A stretch of 64,000 bases of DNA, from contig VRMN01000004.1 in NCBI GenBank assembly GCA_008690995.1, positions 1,364,001-1,428,000 on the forward strand, read 5' to 3'. The translations under genes were made by a program, and so were the position numbers. Below the pieces are notes generated by a model that was not told the DNA's origin, ran no database searches, and saw only the letters and a list, made by a program, of their open reading frames with translations. Of this stretch, positions 38,701-47,267 are shown in pieces (the stretch's first letter is position 1; each line of letters begins with the position of its first letter). This stretch comes from Porphyridium purpureum. Taxonomy: Eukaryota; Rhodophyta; Bangiophyceae; Porphyridiales; Porphyridiaceae.

Positions 38701-39474
38701 GTGCATCCAAGCTCGATAGTCATAGGGAGCAAGCATCACAACGACTCCCCAGCAATCTCTTGCGAGCTCTAGACAACCACTCGTCTGCAGTAAACTTGCC
38801 GCGCATCGCCACACGGGCACGTGAGCTGGGGCCATTCTTAACGCAGTGCAGACCGTGGACCAGGCAAGGTCCGGCAGATCCCGCGTACGATACAGCTCAG
38901 CGAGCGCAACATACAGCGCCCCGTGCGAAGCGTCTTCTCGCAACCCGCTCTTGAAGAATCGCTCCGCGCGCAGCGTCTGGCGGAGCCGCGCATACTTGAC
39001 GCCCAAGCTCTGGTAAAGTGCTCCCCGCGTGCCCGGCGCGCACCTTCGCAGGCCCTGCAAAAATGCCCAATCTGAACGCTCCGCATTTCCAGCTCGGGCG
39101 TGAGCCGTGCCCAGCGCGTGCCAAAGGAAGACATTCCGTGCATTGTCGTCGTGCCATTCCATCGCGGAGGTCAAGATCCTTGCGCGTTCCGCCGGGGAGT
39201 GCGAACTGCGCGCCAGCTCCATCCATCGCCGCCCATCGTGGGGCTCTGCCCTGATTGCGTCGACTGCCCTGCGCAATGACGGCACGGTCTCACGCGGCGT
39301 GCCGTACTGGCGCTTCGCCAGCGGGCGCCGCGTCGGCTGTGCAGAAACCGGCGGCGGGCCCGAGGTGGAAGCTGGCGCACTCGCGTCGGACGCTGCGGCG
39401 CGCCAGCGCGCATCAGACGCGCAGCGGCGTCTGGCGCCAACTGGCGCAGTTGGGAGGAAACATACCATCGCCAT
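35773..39474 (-). CDS. Large HAT/TPR-repeat protein, HCF107/Mbb1-like organelle RNA factor
   Basis: 1233 aa starting MAMVCFLPTAPVGARRR. The N-terminal ~75 residues are Ala/Ser/Arg/Pro-rich, like a transit peptide. From about residue 85 to 1195 the protein is an array of 34-residue helical hairpins of the TPR/half-a-TPR type. They show the pattern W-x2-W/LA-x2-E-x3-GN/D-x3-AR-x-LF/Y-x2-A-x4-P (for example AVWHAWAVAERQLGDRKRARELFKQAL). One acidic low-complexity insert breaks the array near 815-845. Such HAT arrays are typical of nuclear-encoded factors that bind and protect plastid transcripts (Mbb1, HCF107, PsbB maturation). They also occur in pre-mRNA factors such as Prp6, but the leader favours an organelle role. 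Confidence 0.75.
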   Translation of the reverse strand: MAMVCFLPTAPVGARRRCASDARWRAAASDASAPASTSGPPPVSAQPTRRPLAKRQYGTPRETVPSLRRAVDAIRAEPHDGRRWMELARSSHSPAERARILTSAMEWHDDNARNVFLWHALGTAHARAGNAERSDWAFLQGLRRCAPGTRGALYQSLGVKYARLRQTLRAERFFKSGLREDASHGALYVALAELYRTRDLPDLAWSTVCTALRMAPAHVPVWRCAASLLQTSGCLELARDCWGVVVMLAPYDYRAWMHLAEKVRLVGDDETRAKLSQVLERASWGRRKLDSQNAQDDEESLQEPDDSINALLSKFNITNINDREQAQAVARLYAMDVGKRLAGWKNMPFEKRSGKDGLTGRKHKALMERNAGSDERYEAALLLRQAVRINPYSVELRAKLARLEYEARGLVAARAVLERGLSLPSRSSGSVSSHEYLLHMELGTLLMLDNNISLGRESFKRAVELEVMQATRERSLNQRSKQVRHRSSFPVESLHRWALYELMTGDYRIARRILSKAVERAPDHGGVWRSIGELEKKHGNVELARAAFGRAVALNPHDLRIWLSWGKLEREQPNNSKRAIDLLRRAAGLPVPGLSNEQSFGMPAALRMSQNMQRARAEAMGELATLYQLDGEFLESARVLRMGLEVDPGYEILYRMLGDVVAIIHRGDPPAVRRVFYEMLRTAPRRVSPKLLHWFALQERRYRNFERARGLLRRATRQFPKYLAAWMSYALLENDLHSPQRARALFEAAAGVAEEHDINAPYLFQSWSLLEMRLYPLEPERARQILMRGLSLCSMRLDQLGNASSAPRRAVSQDGDDEEGREEDMDNEENDFDSLQISTVPSSAELTARNAVSQLQLALGQLEERFARIEAARELYTCSASTNPKFVPAYQRLGLLEQNQQNYDAARRAFKNASEADPSNGVAFALWAQMELRVTKNLAKARDLFAQASSAEPRNPAVWHAWAVAERQLGDRKRARELFKQALAVAPDAVACLVSVADIEAEHGNIERAGEYYERGISADPTLAAPYCSYARMLERAAAAGKGLDADDDDRWRQVESIYERGEAFVTPTNENAAVLLHSYARFVLSRGDRERALEILDRGMERDPSAIRLYLLAANVLCEDQKYERARDLFKLGAQVNPSKSGPLCVAWAGMERALGDTDSARKLFQQAIRVQPTFEKAWTQFASMEREVGNYSRAEELNMAASALVNVRGSGPENEGDVEDGLELDRWLIAL

Positions 39475-39929
39475 TCACCCCGCGCGCGCGGTCGTTCCGC
39501 ACTGCCCGCGCACGGCTCCCAAGCGCCACCGCGCCGATTGCGGCGCGCGCAGCACGCAAACCGCGCTAAACGGTTCACAGCCTGCCGATGAACCGCTACC
39601 GCGCGGCTTAACCGAATCGGTTGGGGCGGCGCGATGGAATCATCGGTGCGATCTCGCGCATCAGCCGAGATGTTTTCATACTAAAATGGCGCGCGTTCAT
39701 AAGGCGCGCTCGATCCTGGGGGGCAGTGCGTTCGTGTGTTCATGTGCGATTCGTGCGTGCCGAGCTGCTGCTGCTACGCTGGAGCGAGGCTCGTGCGAGA
39801 GTGAGTGTGTGAGAGTCTGCTCAGGAAGGGGACCGCAGAGCACTGAGGATCTCGTGTCGATACTGCGTGGACTCGGAGCACGAGAGGGAAGCGCGCGCGC
39901 AAGCTGAACTGAGCCACAGTGCGGAAAAC
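39475..39929. promoter_or_regulatory. Divergent promoter region, HAT/TPR gene (-) and photolyase-domain gene (+)
   Basis: A 455-bp GC-rich spacer. No clear core element seen by eye; long frames here are shadows. Confidence 0.4.
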
Positions 39930-41015
39930 ATGGCGTTCGTCGTCTCCGGATCGGCGCCGATCTCGCGCACAAGCACGCGCGTGCTGTGCTCGCCGCCGTC
40001 TGCAGCCTCGCTGGGCAGTTTGCGCAATGGCATGAGCTTCATGTCCATGAACACGCTCGACTCATCGCATTCCGCGACTGCCAACGCAGCTCGCCCGGCA
40101 TCGGGAGCAAAGCTCCAGCTCGACCTGGTGCGTTTGCCCTACACGGGGCACCGCATGCGCGCCCCAGCCGCCGTCCCATCGGGTGTCAACCGCGTTCTGG
40201 TTTGGTTCCAGGCAGATCTGCGCGTGCAGGACAATGAGGCACTCAATGAGGCTGTCAACAGGTGCGCTGTACCAGGCGGGGCGTTCGTTCCTGTTTATGC
40301 CTCCTCGAATCACACTACGGATCGCTTGAACGCTGCACAAGAGCTTAAGAGCGAGATGCAAAAGGCTGGCTCGGATCTGATCGCTGTGCATTCTAGCAGC
40401 GCTGCAGATACTGCGAATGCTCTGCTTGAACTCGTCTCTGCAGAGCACTTGCAGGCCGTGTTTCTGAATTTTGCGACTTCGGATCGTGATGCGGACGAGC
40501 AGCAGCGCGTGATTTCCAGCCTTGAGGAAGCAGGCGTCCAAGCGTTTGGCTTCTGGTCCAATGCGCTGTGTGACGTGTCTCGTATCGAGACGGCAGAGAA
40601 CGAGCAGCTGTCCCTGATCGCTTTGCGCAAGGAGACGGCAGAGGCCAATGCGATCGCCAAGCCGATTGAAGCCAAACGCGCCATGCCGAAACTTCCCACC
40701 CCAGTGTACGACTATAATACGCTCGAGCTTGCGGCTATTCATGGGCGTGGAACGTCGCGCGCCTTGGCGCAGCTCCAGTCACTAGACAAGGAATCTCAGA
40801 CATTGAATGTTCGTGGACTGAAAGGCGCCGATCTTGTCTTGGCCCTCAAAGGTGCGCTGGACTGTGGCAGTTTGTCGGCAAAGATGGTGCATTCGCACAT
40901 CGTGACTGTCATGGGAGAAGCACGTGGCTATTTGTTCAACGAAATCGCGTTCCGCACGTTCACATGTGGCATCCTGCGCAGCAAAATGGCCTCCTCGGTC
41001 AAGACTTTGGTTTGA
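39930..41015 (+). CDS. Photolyase/cryptochrome N-terminal domain protein lacking the FAD domain
   Basis: 361 aa from MAFVVSGSAPISRTSTR. Residues 1-70 are Ser/Ala/Arg-rich and suit a plastid transit peptide. The photolyase N-terminal alpha/beta domain runs about 82-230: NRVLVWFQADLRVQDNEALNEAV, FVPVYAS, GSDLIAVHSSSAADTANALLEL and VFLNFATSDRDADEQQ. A normal photolyase would then have about 280 residues of helical FAD-binding domain. Only about 130 follow, resembling at most its first helices (DLVLALKGALDCGSLS, YLFNEIAFRTF), and the protein ends with its own stop. It could bind an antenna chromophore or partner but should not bind FAD. No frameshift-like continuation was seen downstream. Confidence 0.75.
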   Translation: MAFVVSGSAPISRTSTRVLCSPPSAASLGSLRNGMSFMSMNTLDSSHSATANAARPASGAKLQLDLVRLPYTGHRMRAPAAVPSGVNRVLVWFQADLRVQDNEALNEAVNRCAVPGGAFVPVYASSNHTTDRLNAAQELKSEMQKAGSDLIAVHSSSAADTANALLELVSAEHLQAVFLNFATSDRDADEQQRVISSLEEAGVQAFGFWSNALCDVSRIETAENEQLSLIALRKETAEANAIAKPIEAKRAMPKLPTPVYDYNTLELAAIHGRGTSRALAQLQSLDKESQTLNVRGLKGADLVLALKGALDCGSLSAKMVHSHIVTVMGEARGYLFNEIAFRTFTCGILRSKMASSVKTLV

Positions 41016-41563
41016 AATTGTCCAGGGGCGCACACAGCGTCTGATCGAATAAAGTGAGGAGACCCTCATCATGCTACTGGTATCAAAAACTTTCTTCTTC
41101 CCGTTCCCCTCTCCCGCGAGAGAGCTAAATTCCGCTAACTTCGAGTGAAAGACGATCAAAGAACTTGTCAAAGAAAGAAACAGTTTTGTTTTGTAGTATC
41201 CGGCTAAACAGGGTTTTGGTGCTCGAACCTGGACAGGATTTTGCTTCTGCAGCCACGTATTCCGCCTGACTTTCATGCATTATCCACAGTTCAACGCCAC
41301 GTTGACCTCGCCAAAAGAGTAAGTCTTGGTTCTCACACGCTACTATCCTGTGCTCCATTGCCTAGCACCTGCCGCGCGCCAAACCTGAAAGAATGGCTTT
41401 AGATTCATGGCAAAAGTAGGGCTGTCTGCGTGACAGCCGTCCCGTGCTGTACCACAGAGTGAATGCATCACCGAGCCTCGTGTACCCCAGCTCGTTGTTT
41501 TGTGAGAAACCACAAAATATTAAACCAACGCGGCGTGACGACGTTGTACAAGCCGAGAAAACT
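41016..41563. other. Convergent intergenic region
   Basis: 3' flanks of the photolyase-domain gene (+) and GlnRS (-). Short minus frames (41125-41577) have no recognisable content. Confidence 0.55.
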
Positions 41564-43951
41564 TCACTTTCGACCATCCTTGAGGGTTACAGTCAGGTTG
41601 AAGACCTTGCGATTTGAATCACTGTCCTGGTCGCACGTAAAGTATCCCACTCGTTCGAACTGAAAAGAGTCACCCACATTGCAGTTTCCTGCAAATTCGT
41701 CGACCAACGCTTCGTCAAGAACAACTTCGCTACTGTCGTTCAAATCTTCCCAAATATCTTCGCCACCAAGCGCACCTGGGTCCGCGCTCTTGAAGAGCCT
41801 GTCATAGAGGCGCACCTCACAGGGCTTACTCGTGCATGAAACCCAATGCAGCACGCCCTTAGGCTTCACCGACTTTGCATAATCGCAGAGCGCTACCAGT
41901 CGCACAACCTCTCCCTCATCTGATCTGATGACATTGGTCACAGTGATGGGATAAGCGTAACGCAACATTGCGGTCTTTCCAGGTGCGAGGCCGTAATAGC
42001 CCTTCTCATCCGTGTCACGGAAATCACTGCGCTCGATGAAAACCTGCCGGGTCAGCTGCACATCACGTTCGCCCATTTCAGGCATCTTGGGATGAATAGG
42101 AACCTTGAGTAATGAGGCCGATTCGTCGAAATTACTGATCTCAATTTCCAAAGGCCTTGTGACGCACATGGCTCGCGGGCATCTTTCATCAAATTCTGAG
42201 CGCAGGACATGCTCCAATTTATGCAGGCCGATCACGTTTGCATTGCGACTATACCCCGTCTGTGAGCAAAACTCATTAATTGCACTGGGTGTGTATCCAC
42301 GTCGACGCAATCCGAGCAAAGTGGGCATACGCGGGTCGTCCCAGCCGCGAACGCGACCACTGTTCACCAGTGCCAAAAGCTTGCGCTTGCTGACCACGGT
42401 ACCTTCCAGCGTGAGCCTGGCAAACTCCCATACAAACGGGCGGTACATATCTAAAGCCGCAATAAGCCAGTAGTACGAGTCGCGCCGCACTTCAAATTCA
42501 AGCGTGCAGAGCGAGTGGGTAATCCACTCGAGACTGTCGACCAAGCAGTGGGTATAGTCGTAGCTTGGATACACGCACCACTTCTCTCCGCTGCGCGGGT
42601 GTGCGACATACTTGATGCGATATGCTATGGGATCCCGCATCACTGTATTGTCGTGCTTCATATCAATTTTCATTCGCAAAGAGGCGGCACTCTCTTCAAA
42701 CTTGCCATTCGCCATGTCATGAAACAGACGCAAGGACTCTTCGGCGGGTCTGTCACGCCACGGAGAGTCTGTCATGGTTTCACGGCCTTTGGCAATGTCT
42801 TCCGAACTCTGATGGCAAACGTACGCCAAACCCTTTTTGATCAGTTTCTCTGCAAGCGCAAATAACTCATCAAAGTAGTCGCTTGAATAAGTAATGTAGT
42901 CGGGCTCGTGACCTAGCCATCGCACTGTGTCAATGATGCTATCAATGTACTCCTGCTTTTCCGTTTCTGGATTTGTATCATCAAAGCGCAAGTAGCACTT
43001 GCCTCCCTCGCGCCGGGCATACCCAAAATCTAAAAACATCGCCTTGGCGTGACCAATGTGCAAATGACCATTCGGCTCAGGTGGAAAGCGCGTCATTACG
43101 GAACATCCGCCCGTTCGCTCTGCACTCTTGTACGCTGCTAGCAACTCCGGGGTATTTTTCATGATGTCAAGATGGCGCGCCTCAAATGACGAAGGGATTC
43201 CGGGGGCTATCTCGCTCGGATCGGCTTCTGCGGCTTGACCGGCACCTCCCCGCTCCTGATCTGTCGCTCCATTCCTCTGCAAAGTGGAATCTTCTGGATT
43301 TTTCTTTTTCTTCTCCTTTGCTGCCTTCTTCGCCGCCTTGGGGTCGACCGGGGCCAAATCAGCCTCTGTCTTGGGACCAAGCATTTGCTCTATTTGCTTG
43401 TTGATCTCCGCAAGCACAGTTTCATTTTCTGCAAGCCTATTCTTTCCCAGTACGGTACGAACGAGTGATCCTGAAGGATAGCGGTACCTTTTTTCCTTGA
43501 TTTCGTCCTCGTTCTCCCTGAGAGTCTCATGAACGAGTCGGGAAATCTCCTCGGCAGACACTTGGACGCCAACTCCGATGTAATCATCAAACCATTCTGG
43601 AGTCACCGCAGGCTCCGGCTGAGCGGTCATGGAGCGCTTATTGGCTAACGCAATTGCCAGCTCCAGCCGTCCGGTCGAGGCGATCCGGCCGTCGGTGACT
43701 GCAGCCATGATCATTTCCTTCAGCTCCGGCTCGACCTGTGCCCTGAGCTTTGTAGCGGCCGAGAACAGCATGGTTGCCTTCTTTGGATCCGCGTCAGAGC
43801 CGGAGCCCAACGCCAGCTTCTCGAACAGCTCAATCAGAACTTTCGTCATCTTTGCAGAGTCGCTTGCGCTGCTGAGCGGCTTTCCCTCCAACCCGTACTG
43901 CGCAAGCATCGCGGATCGCGCTTCCGCGGTGGTAAGGTCCGGTTCCGCCAT
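41564..43951 (-). CDS. QARS: Glutaminyl-tRNA synthetase (cytosolic, eukaryotic type)
   Basis: 795 aa from MAEPDLTTAEARSAM; upstream the frame has only a GTG. It charges tRNA-Gln with glutamine. The N-terminal ~200 residues form the eukaryote-specific appended domain (LLxxYGLEGKPLS, VTDGRIASTGRLELAIALA) related to the GatB tail. A Lys-rich linker follows. The class I catalytic core has PPEPNGHLHIGHAKAMFLDFG (HIGH motif) and VVSKRKLLALV (KMSKS-equivalent). GlnRS-type residues are seen in YDYTHCLVDSLEWITHSLCTLEF. The C-terminal anticodon-binding beta-barrels follow and the protein ends in FNLTVTLKDGRK. Full length for the family. Confidence 0.95.
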   Translation of the reverse strand: MAEPDLTTAEARSAMLAQYGLEGKPLSSASDSAKMTKVLIELFEKLALGSGSDADPKKATMLFSAATKLRAQVEPELKEMIMAAVTDGRIASTGRLELAIALANKRSMTAQPEPAVTPEWFDDYIGVGVQVSAEEISRLVHETLRENEDEIKEKRYRYPSGSLVRTVLGKNRLAENETVLAEINKQIEQMLGPKTEADLAPVDPKAAKKAAKEKKKKNPEDSTLQRNGATDQERGGAGQAAEADPSEIAPGIPSSFEARHLDIMKNTPELLAAYKSAERTGGCSVMTRFPPEPNGHLHIGHAKAMFLDFGYARREGGKCYLRFDDTNPETEKQEYIDSIIDTVRWLGHEPDYITYSSDYFDELFALAEKLIKKGLAYVCHQSSEDIAKGRETMTDSPWRDRPAEESLRLFHDMANGKFEESAASLRMKIDMKHDNTVMRDPIAYRIKYVAHPRSGEKWCVYPSYDYTHCLVDSLEWITHSLCTLEFEVRRDSYYWLIAALDMYRPFVWEFARLTLEGTVVSKRKLLALVNSGRVRGWDDPRMPTLLGLRRRGYTPSAINEFCSQTGYSRNANVIGLHKLEHVLRSEFDERCPRAMCVTRPLEIEISNFDESASLLKVPIHPKMPEMGERDVQLTRQVFIERSDFRDTDEKGYYGLAPGKTAMLRYAYPITVTNVIRSDEGEVVRLVALCDYAKSVKPKGVLHWVSCTSKPCEVRLYDRLFKSADPGALGGEDIWEDLNDSSEVVLDEALVDEFAGNCNVGDSFQFERVGYFTCDQDSDSNRKVFNLTVTLKDGRK

Positions 43952-44358
43952 GATTCCCCGAAGAAAAGCAGAACGCAGGCACGTTTCCGTCTGCTCGACC
44001 AGCACCACCGCGCCGGTGTCCCTCCTCTCCTCGCGCCTTCGCCTCGTTCCTCTATTTGCGCTCGCCACGCGGTCCCCGCTAGTTCGCACGCGACCGCAAC
44101 TGTACTTTCACAGAACCAAGCTCTGCGGTACAGTTCGAGCCGCATCGGTCCGAAAGCAAGTTGATTGACATGGCACGTGGAGAGAAAGCGGAACAGCGGC
44201 GGATGGCGGTGGCGAACGCGCGCGTCGCGGACGATTCAACGTGCTTTCCATGTGCAGGCGGGAATCCAAACGAACATAGATTAAGGTGGCCTGTCGCGCG
44301 CAAGTGACTCGGGGAGCGTGTCCAATCCGTTCGGGAACGTCGTGGAGGAGCGAAGAAA
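43952..44358. promoter_or_regulatory. Divergent promoter region, GlnRS (-) and FKBP (+)
   Basis: A 407-bp spacer with GCGGTACAG at 44125-44133 and a related ACTGTACT near 44099-44106, facing opposite ways. Confidence 0.45.
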
Positions 44359-44796
44359 ATGCAGCGTCCTTCGTGCGCAGCAGCTGGCGTAGCCGTTTGT
44401 GCTGCGGTCTGCCTGGCGCTCCTGGTTTGCGCGGCGACTGTCGACGCAAAAGTGCAGGCTGTTGTGCTAGAGAAGCCAGATTCGTGCCCCCGCACGGCCA
44501 GGAAAGGCGACCATCTGGAGCTGTACTACAGTGTTGAGATCGAAGAGACCGGGCAGCTGCTCGACGACAATTTTGACTTCCGATATCCGCAAAAAATAGA
44601 GCTCGGTAAGTTTACAACAGTACCCAAGGGGCTTCACGTCGGGTTAACGGGGATGTGCGAAGGGGAAAAACGCAAGATCACCGTGCCGCCAAAGTTGGCG
44701 TACGGCGTGCGCGGAGAAGGTCAGGTTCCTGGCAACGTGCACCTGGTTTACATTGCTCGTTTGGACACGATTATTCGACACGGTGACGAGCTGTGA
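44359..44796 (+). CDS. ER-lumenal FKBP-type peptidyl-prolyl isomerase (FKBP2-like)
   Basis: 145 aa. An N-terminal signal peptide (about 1-30, CAAVCLALLVCAATVDA) is followed by a single FKBP domain. Recognisable family blocks are RKGDHLELYYSVEIEETGQLLDDNF, GLHVGLTGMCEGEKRKITVPPKLAYG and GNVHLVYIARLD. The C-terminus is HGDEL, close to the HDEL/KDEL retention signal and similar to FKBP2/FKBP13, which end in an ER-retention tetrapeptide. It catalyses cis-trans isomerisation of prolyl bonds during protein folding in the ER. The highly conserved VFDSS block of FKBPs is replaced by LLDDN, so drug binding or activity may be altered. Confidence 0.9.
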   Translation: MQRPSCAAAGVAVCAAVCLALLVCAATVDAKVQAVVLEKPDSCPRTARKGDHLELYYSVEIEETGQLLDDNFDFRYPQKIELGKFTTVPKGLHVGLTGMCEGEKRKITVPPKLAYGVRGEGQVPGNVHLVYIARLDTIIRHGDEL

Positions 44797-45344
44797 TAGA
44801 GCTCGTGGACGAGCGCGCGGTCATTAAAGGAAAGTAGAATCATAGAAGAGCCTTCCCTTGTTTTTCCATGCTGGTGAGACGACGCGGAAGTCGCCGCCCT
44901 TCAGCAGACGCTGTTCCTAGATGTGACAATTTGAATCTGTGCGAGTCAAAGCTTGCGGCTTGGAGCTGTCGGTCTGCACGCATCGTATCGAGTCCGATGG
45001 TCCCGTTCCACCACCCGCGACACGGGCGGGCAGGCAGGTACCTGTGCGCGACGGCGCGCCTGCCCAGTTGATGTGAGCCCGTGCAGTGGTGATTCAGGCA
45101 ACTCTTCTTGCGTTCACTGTACCCCCTTCTCTCCTTATGGCGTGGAAGCAATTCCAGGTTCAAGGTTGCGCAGCGCGCTTGACGCCATTGTTTGTGTCTA
45201 CACTTCCAAGGTTGCTGGTCAGCACGAACTCAGTTGGAGACGTACCCATTCCCTCTGCTTGCCCGGTGAGAGTTGTTGCTGAGGCGCGGAAGGCAAGAGC
45301 TGCTGAGAACACCAAGGCGCTCTGCGACAGCGCAACTCACACGT
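44797..45344. other. Intergenic region upstream of the Mpv17-like gene
   Basis: A 548-bp spacer. ACTGTACC lies at about 45117-45124, roughly 220 bp before the next ATG. A longer open frame into the Mpv17 gene starts only with TTG. Confidence 0.5.
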
Positions 45345-46028
45345 ATGGCATGGGACTTTCACGCGGAGCGCCGCCTGCCAGCGTTTGTGCGGGGCGACGT
45401 GCTGTCGCCGTTCCAGATCCAAGCGACGCTGGCGTTCTGTCTGGGCGCGTTGAGCGACTTGATTGCCCAGTGGTCCATGGGCGAGCGCGGCGCCGTAGTC
45501 CTTCCGGTTTCAGGGTCGACCACGGGAAAAAATGACGTGGGCATGAACCACACACTTTCCTCCGAAAAGCCGGCAGGTCCGGCACACGCGCACCATCAGA
45601 ATCGCCGCGTGGACGCGCGTCGCGTTCTTGGCTTTGCGACATTTCAGGGCCTCGTCTTCACGCCGGCCATAGGCGCCTTCTATGTCAAATTGGATCAAGT
45701 GGCCCGTGACATGGAGCTGACGCCTTGGGTCAAGGTTGGTATGTCTGTGTTCTGCGACCAGTTTCTAGTTGCACCGTTTGTAGTAGCCGCTGCGTTTGCG
45801 TGGGTCGGATTCGTGGGACTCGGGCAATCCTCGGCGACCGTGAGCCAAAGGATTGAGAAAAACCTTTTTCCAACGATTCGAACCGGCTGGCTACTCTGGA
45901 TTCCGTTGCAGCTGATCAACTTTGGACTGGTTCCGGTGGACATGCGAATTATTGTGGTCAACGTGGTAGCGCTTTTCTGGAACGCTTATCTCGCGCGGCG
46001 AACTGCGACGTCGGACGCGAAAGACTGA
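45345..46028 (+). CDS. Mpv17/PMP22 family membrane protein
   Basis: 227 aa from MAWDFHAERRLP. Family marks are QATLAFCLGALSDLIAQW near the start, RRVLGFATFQGLVFTPAIGAFYVKLDQ, VKVGMSVFCDQFLVAPFV and the C-terminal signature W-x2-WIPLQLINFGLVPVDMRIIVVNVVALFWNAYL. Four hydrophobic segments are expected. Members sit in mitochondrial or peroxisomal inner membranes as channels or stress proteins. The loop after helix 1 is longer than usual (about 45 polar residues). The exact organelle is not clear, since no strong presequence is visible. Confidence 0.9.
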   Translation: MAWDFHAERRLPAFVRGDVLSPFQIQATLAFCLGALSDLIAQWSMGERGAVVLPVSGSTTGKNDVGMNHTLSSEKPAGPAHAHHQNRRVDARRVLGFATFQGLVFTPAIGAFYVKLDQVARDMELTPWVKVGMSVFCDQFLVAPFVVAAAFAWVGFVGLGQSSATVSQRIEKNLFPTIRTGWLLWIPLQLINFGLVPVDMRIIVVNVVALFWNAYLARRTATSDAKD

Positions 46029-46203
46029 GCCACGGTTAATTTATTGTCTTTCCCCCGCTCTCTCCCTACTCCTTCTTCGCAACTGCACTCGGGCAGTAAC
46101 TGCATTGTCATTCAGTTCAGTAAATCTGTTTGTGTCACGCAGGCTGCGGAATCTCGACGACGAGACATTCGCACTAGTTCCAAAACCATGTCGGCACGGA
46201 GAC

Positions 46204-46881
46204 TTATGTGAATTTCAATGGTGCCGACCGTCCATCCGTCGGCAGCTGCGACATTGCTCTGCGGAAATTCGTATTGATGCCGAGGACCGCAGACACGTGG
46301 CGGCTCCGCCGTGCCACAGCGCGACTAAACTCGGTCCGCACAGCTGTGTTTCCCATGTCCCACGCGGTCAGGCCGCTGACGGTCCTAATGTCAGTACGTG
46401 CCCCGTAGTCAAGGATTAGCCGAACCATTTCCGGCTGAGCACACGCAGCGGCGGCGTGCAACGGCGTGTAGTTTGCAGAGTCCAGGCCATCTAGATCAGC
46501 GCCCTTGGACAGCAACAAGACCGCCTGCTCGATGCGGCCACGCGCACAGGCGACGTGCAATGCAGTTGTTTTGACGCGGTTTCTCGAATTCGGGTCAATG
46601 CCCTTCTCAATGAGCAGCTCGATGACTCTGCAGCTGGACGAGTTGGCGGCGACGTGGAGCGCCGTGGACAACTCGTGCATGTGAAAGTCTGGCAGGCGCG
46701 CCGCGCGAATTGCAACTTCCACGCAAGTTTCACAGGAGCCGGCCAGTTTGACTGTGAACAGCAGGGCGGCCGAGTGCAGAAGGCCCGACGCGTCTATATT
46801 GCTGCGGAACCATTCGTCCAGGCGGTCGTGAGCACAAGCGAGCAGCACGGGCTCGAGATCATTTTCCATGAGCGCCTCCAT
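46204..46881 (-). CDS. Ankyrin-repeat protein
   Basis: 225 aa from MEALMENDLEPVLL; upstream the frame has only TTG. At least three ankyrin repeats are clear: STALHVAANSSSCRVIELLIEKGIDPNSRN, TTALHVACARGRIEQAVLLLSKGADLDG and YTPLHAAAACAQPEMVRLILDYGARTD. A weaker one on each side (SGLTAWDMGN after) brings the array to about five. The N-terminal 70 residues are helical and lack a domain. There is no signal peptide or TM. Ankyrin arrays bind partner proteins; the partner is unknown. Confidence 0.83.
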   Translation of the reverse strand: MEALMENDLEPVLLACAHDRLDEWFRSNIDASGLLHSAALLFTVKLAGSCETCVEVAIRAARLPDFHMHELSTALHVAANSSSCRVIELLIEKGIDPNSRNRVKTTALHVACARGRIEQAVLLLSKGADLDGLDSANYTPLHAAAACAQPEMVRLILDYGARTDIRTVSGLTAWDMGNTAVRTEFSRAVARRSRHVSAVLGINTNFRRAMSQLPTDGRSAPLKFT

Positions 46882-47267
46882 CTTTCCGTGCAACGCAGTC
46901 AGCAACCTTGCGCGAGCGTGCTGATGGCCGTCTCGTACGCGCTTCCGCGTGGCTGCGAGGTGTTATGTCGCGGCCACAACGCCACATGCTAGCCTGCGTC
47001 GAGCCTCACTCGAAACGCCCAGTTTGTGGGCACCGCAGCAAGCGGCACGCGATGACGCCAGCGCATTCGCAGCCAGGCCGTGGGTACAGCCCGTGCTGAA
47101 CACCCAGAGGAACCCTAAGTGGCGGCGAGATGAAGAGGGGACAGACAAAAGGACGCAGGCCCGTCTGGAACCGGGTCGTGACGAATGCGTGTCACTTGCG
47201 AGTCGGCGGATGCGCGTACACTGTGGCCAGTAGGTAGCTGCTGCGCGATAGCTCTGGGTTGGTCGGG
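46882..47267. promoter_or_regulatory. Divergent promoter region, ankyrin gene (-) and C2/TM gene (+)
   Basis: A 386-bp spacer. No distinct motif beyond GC-rich sequence. Confidence 0.4.
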
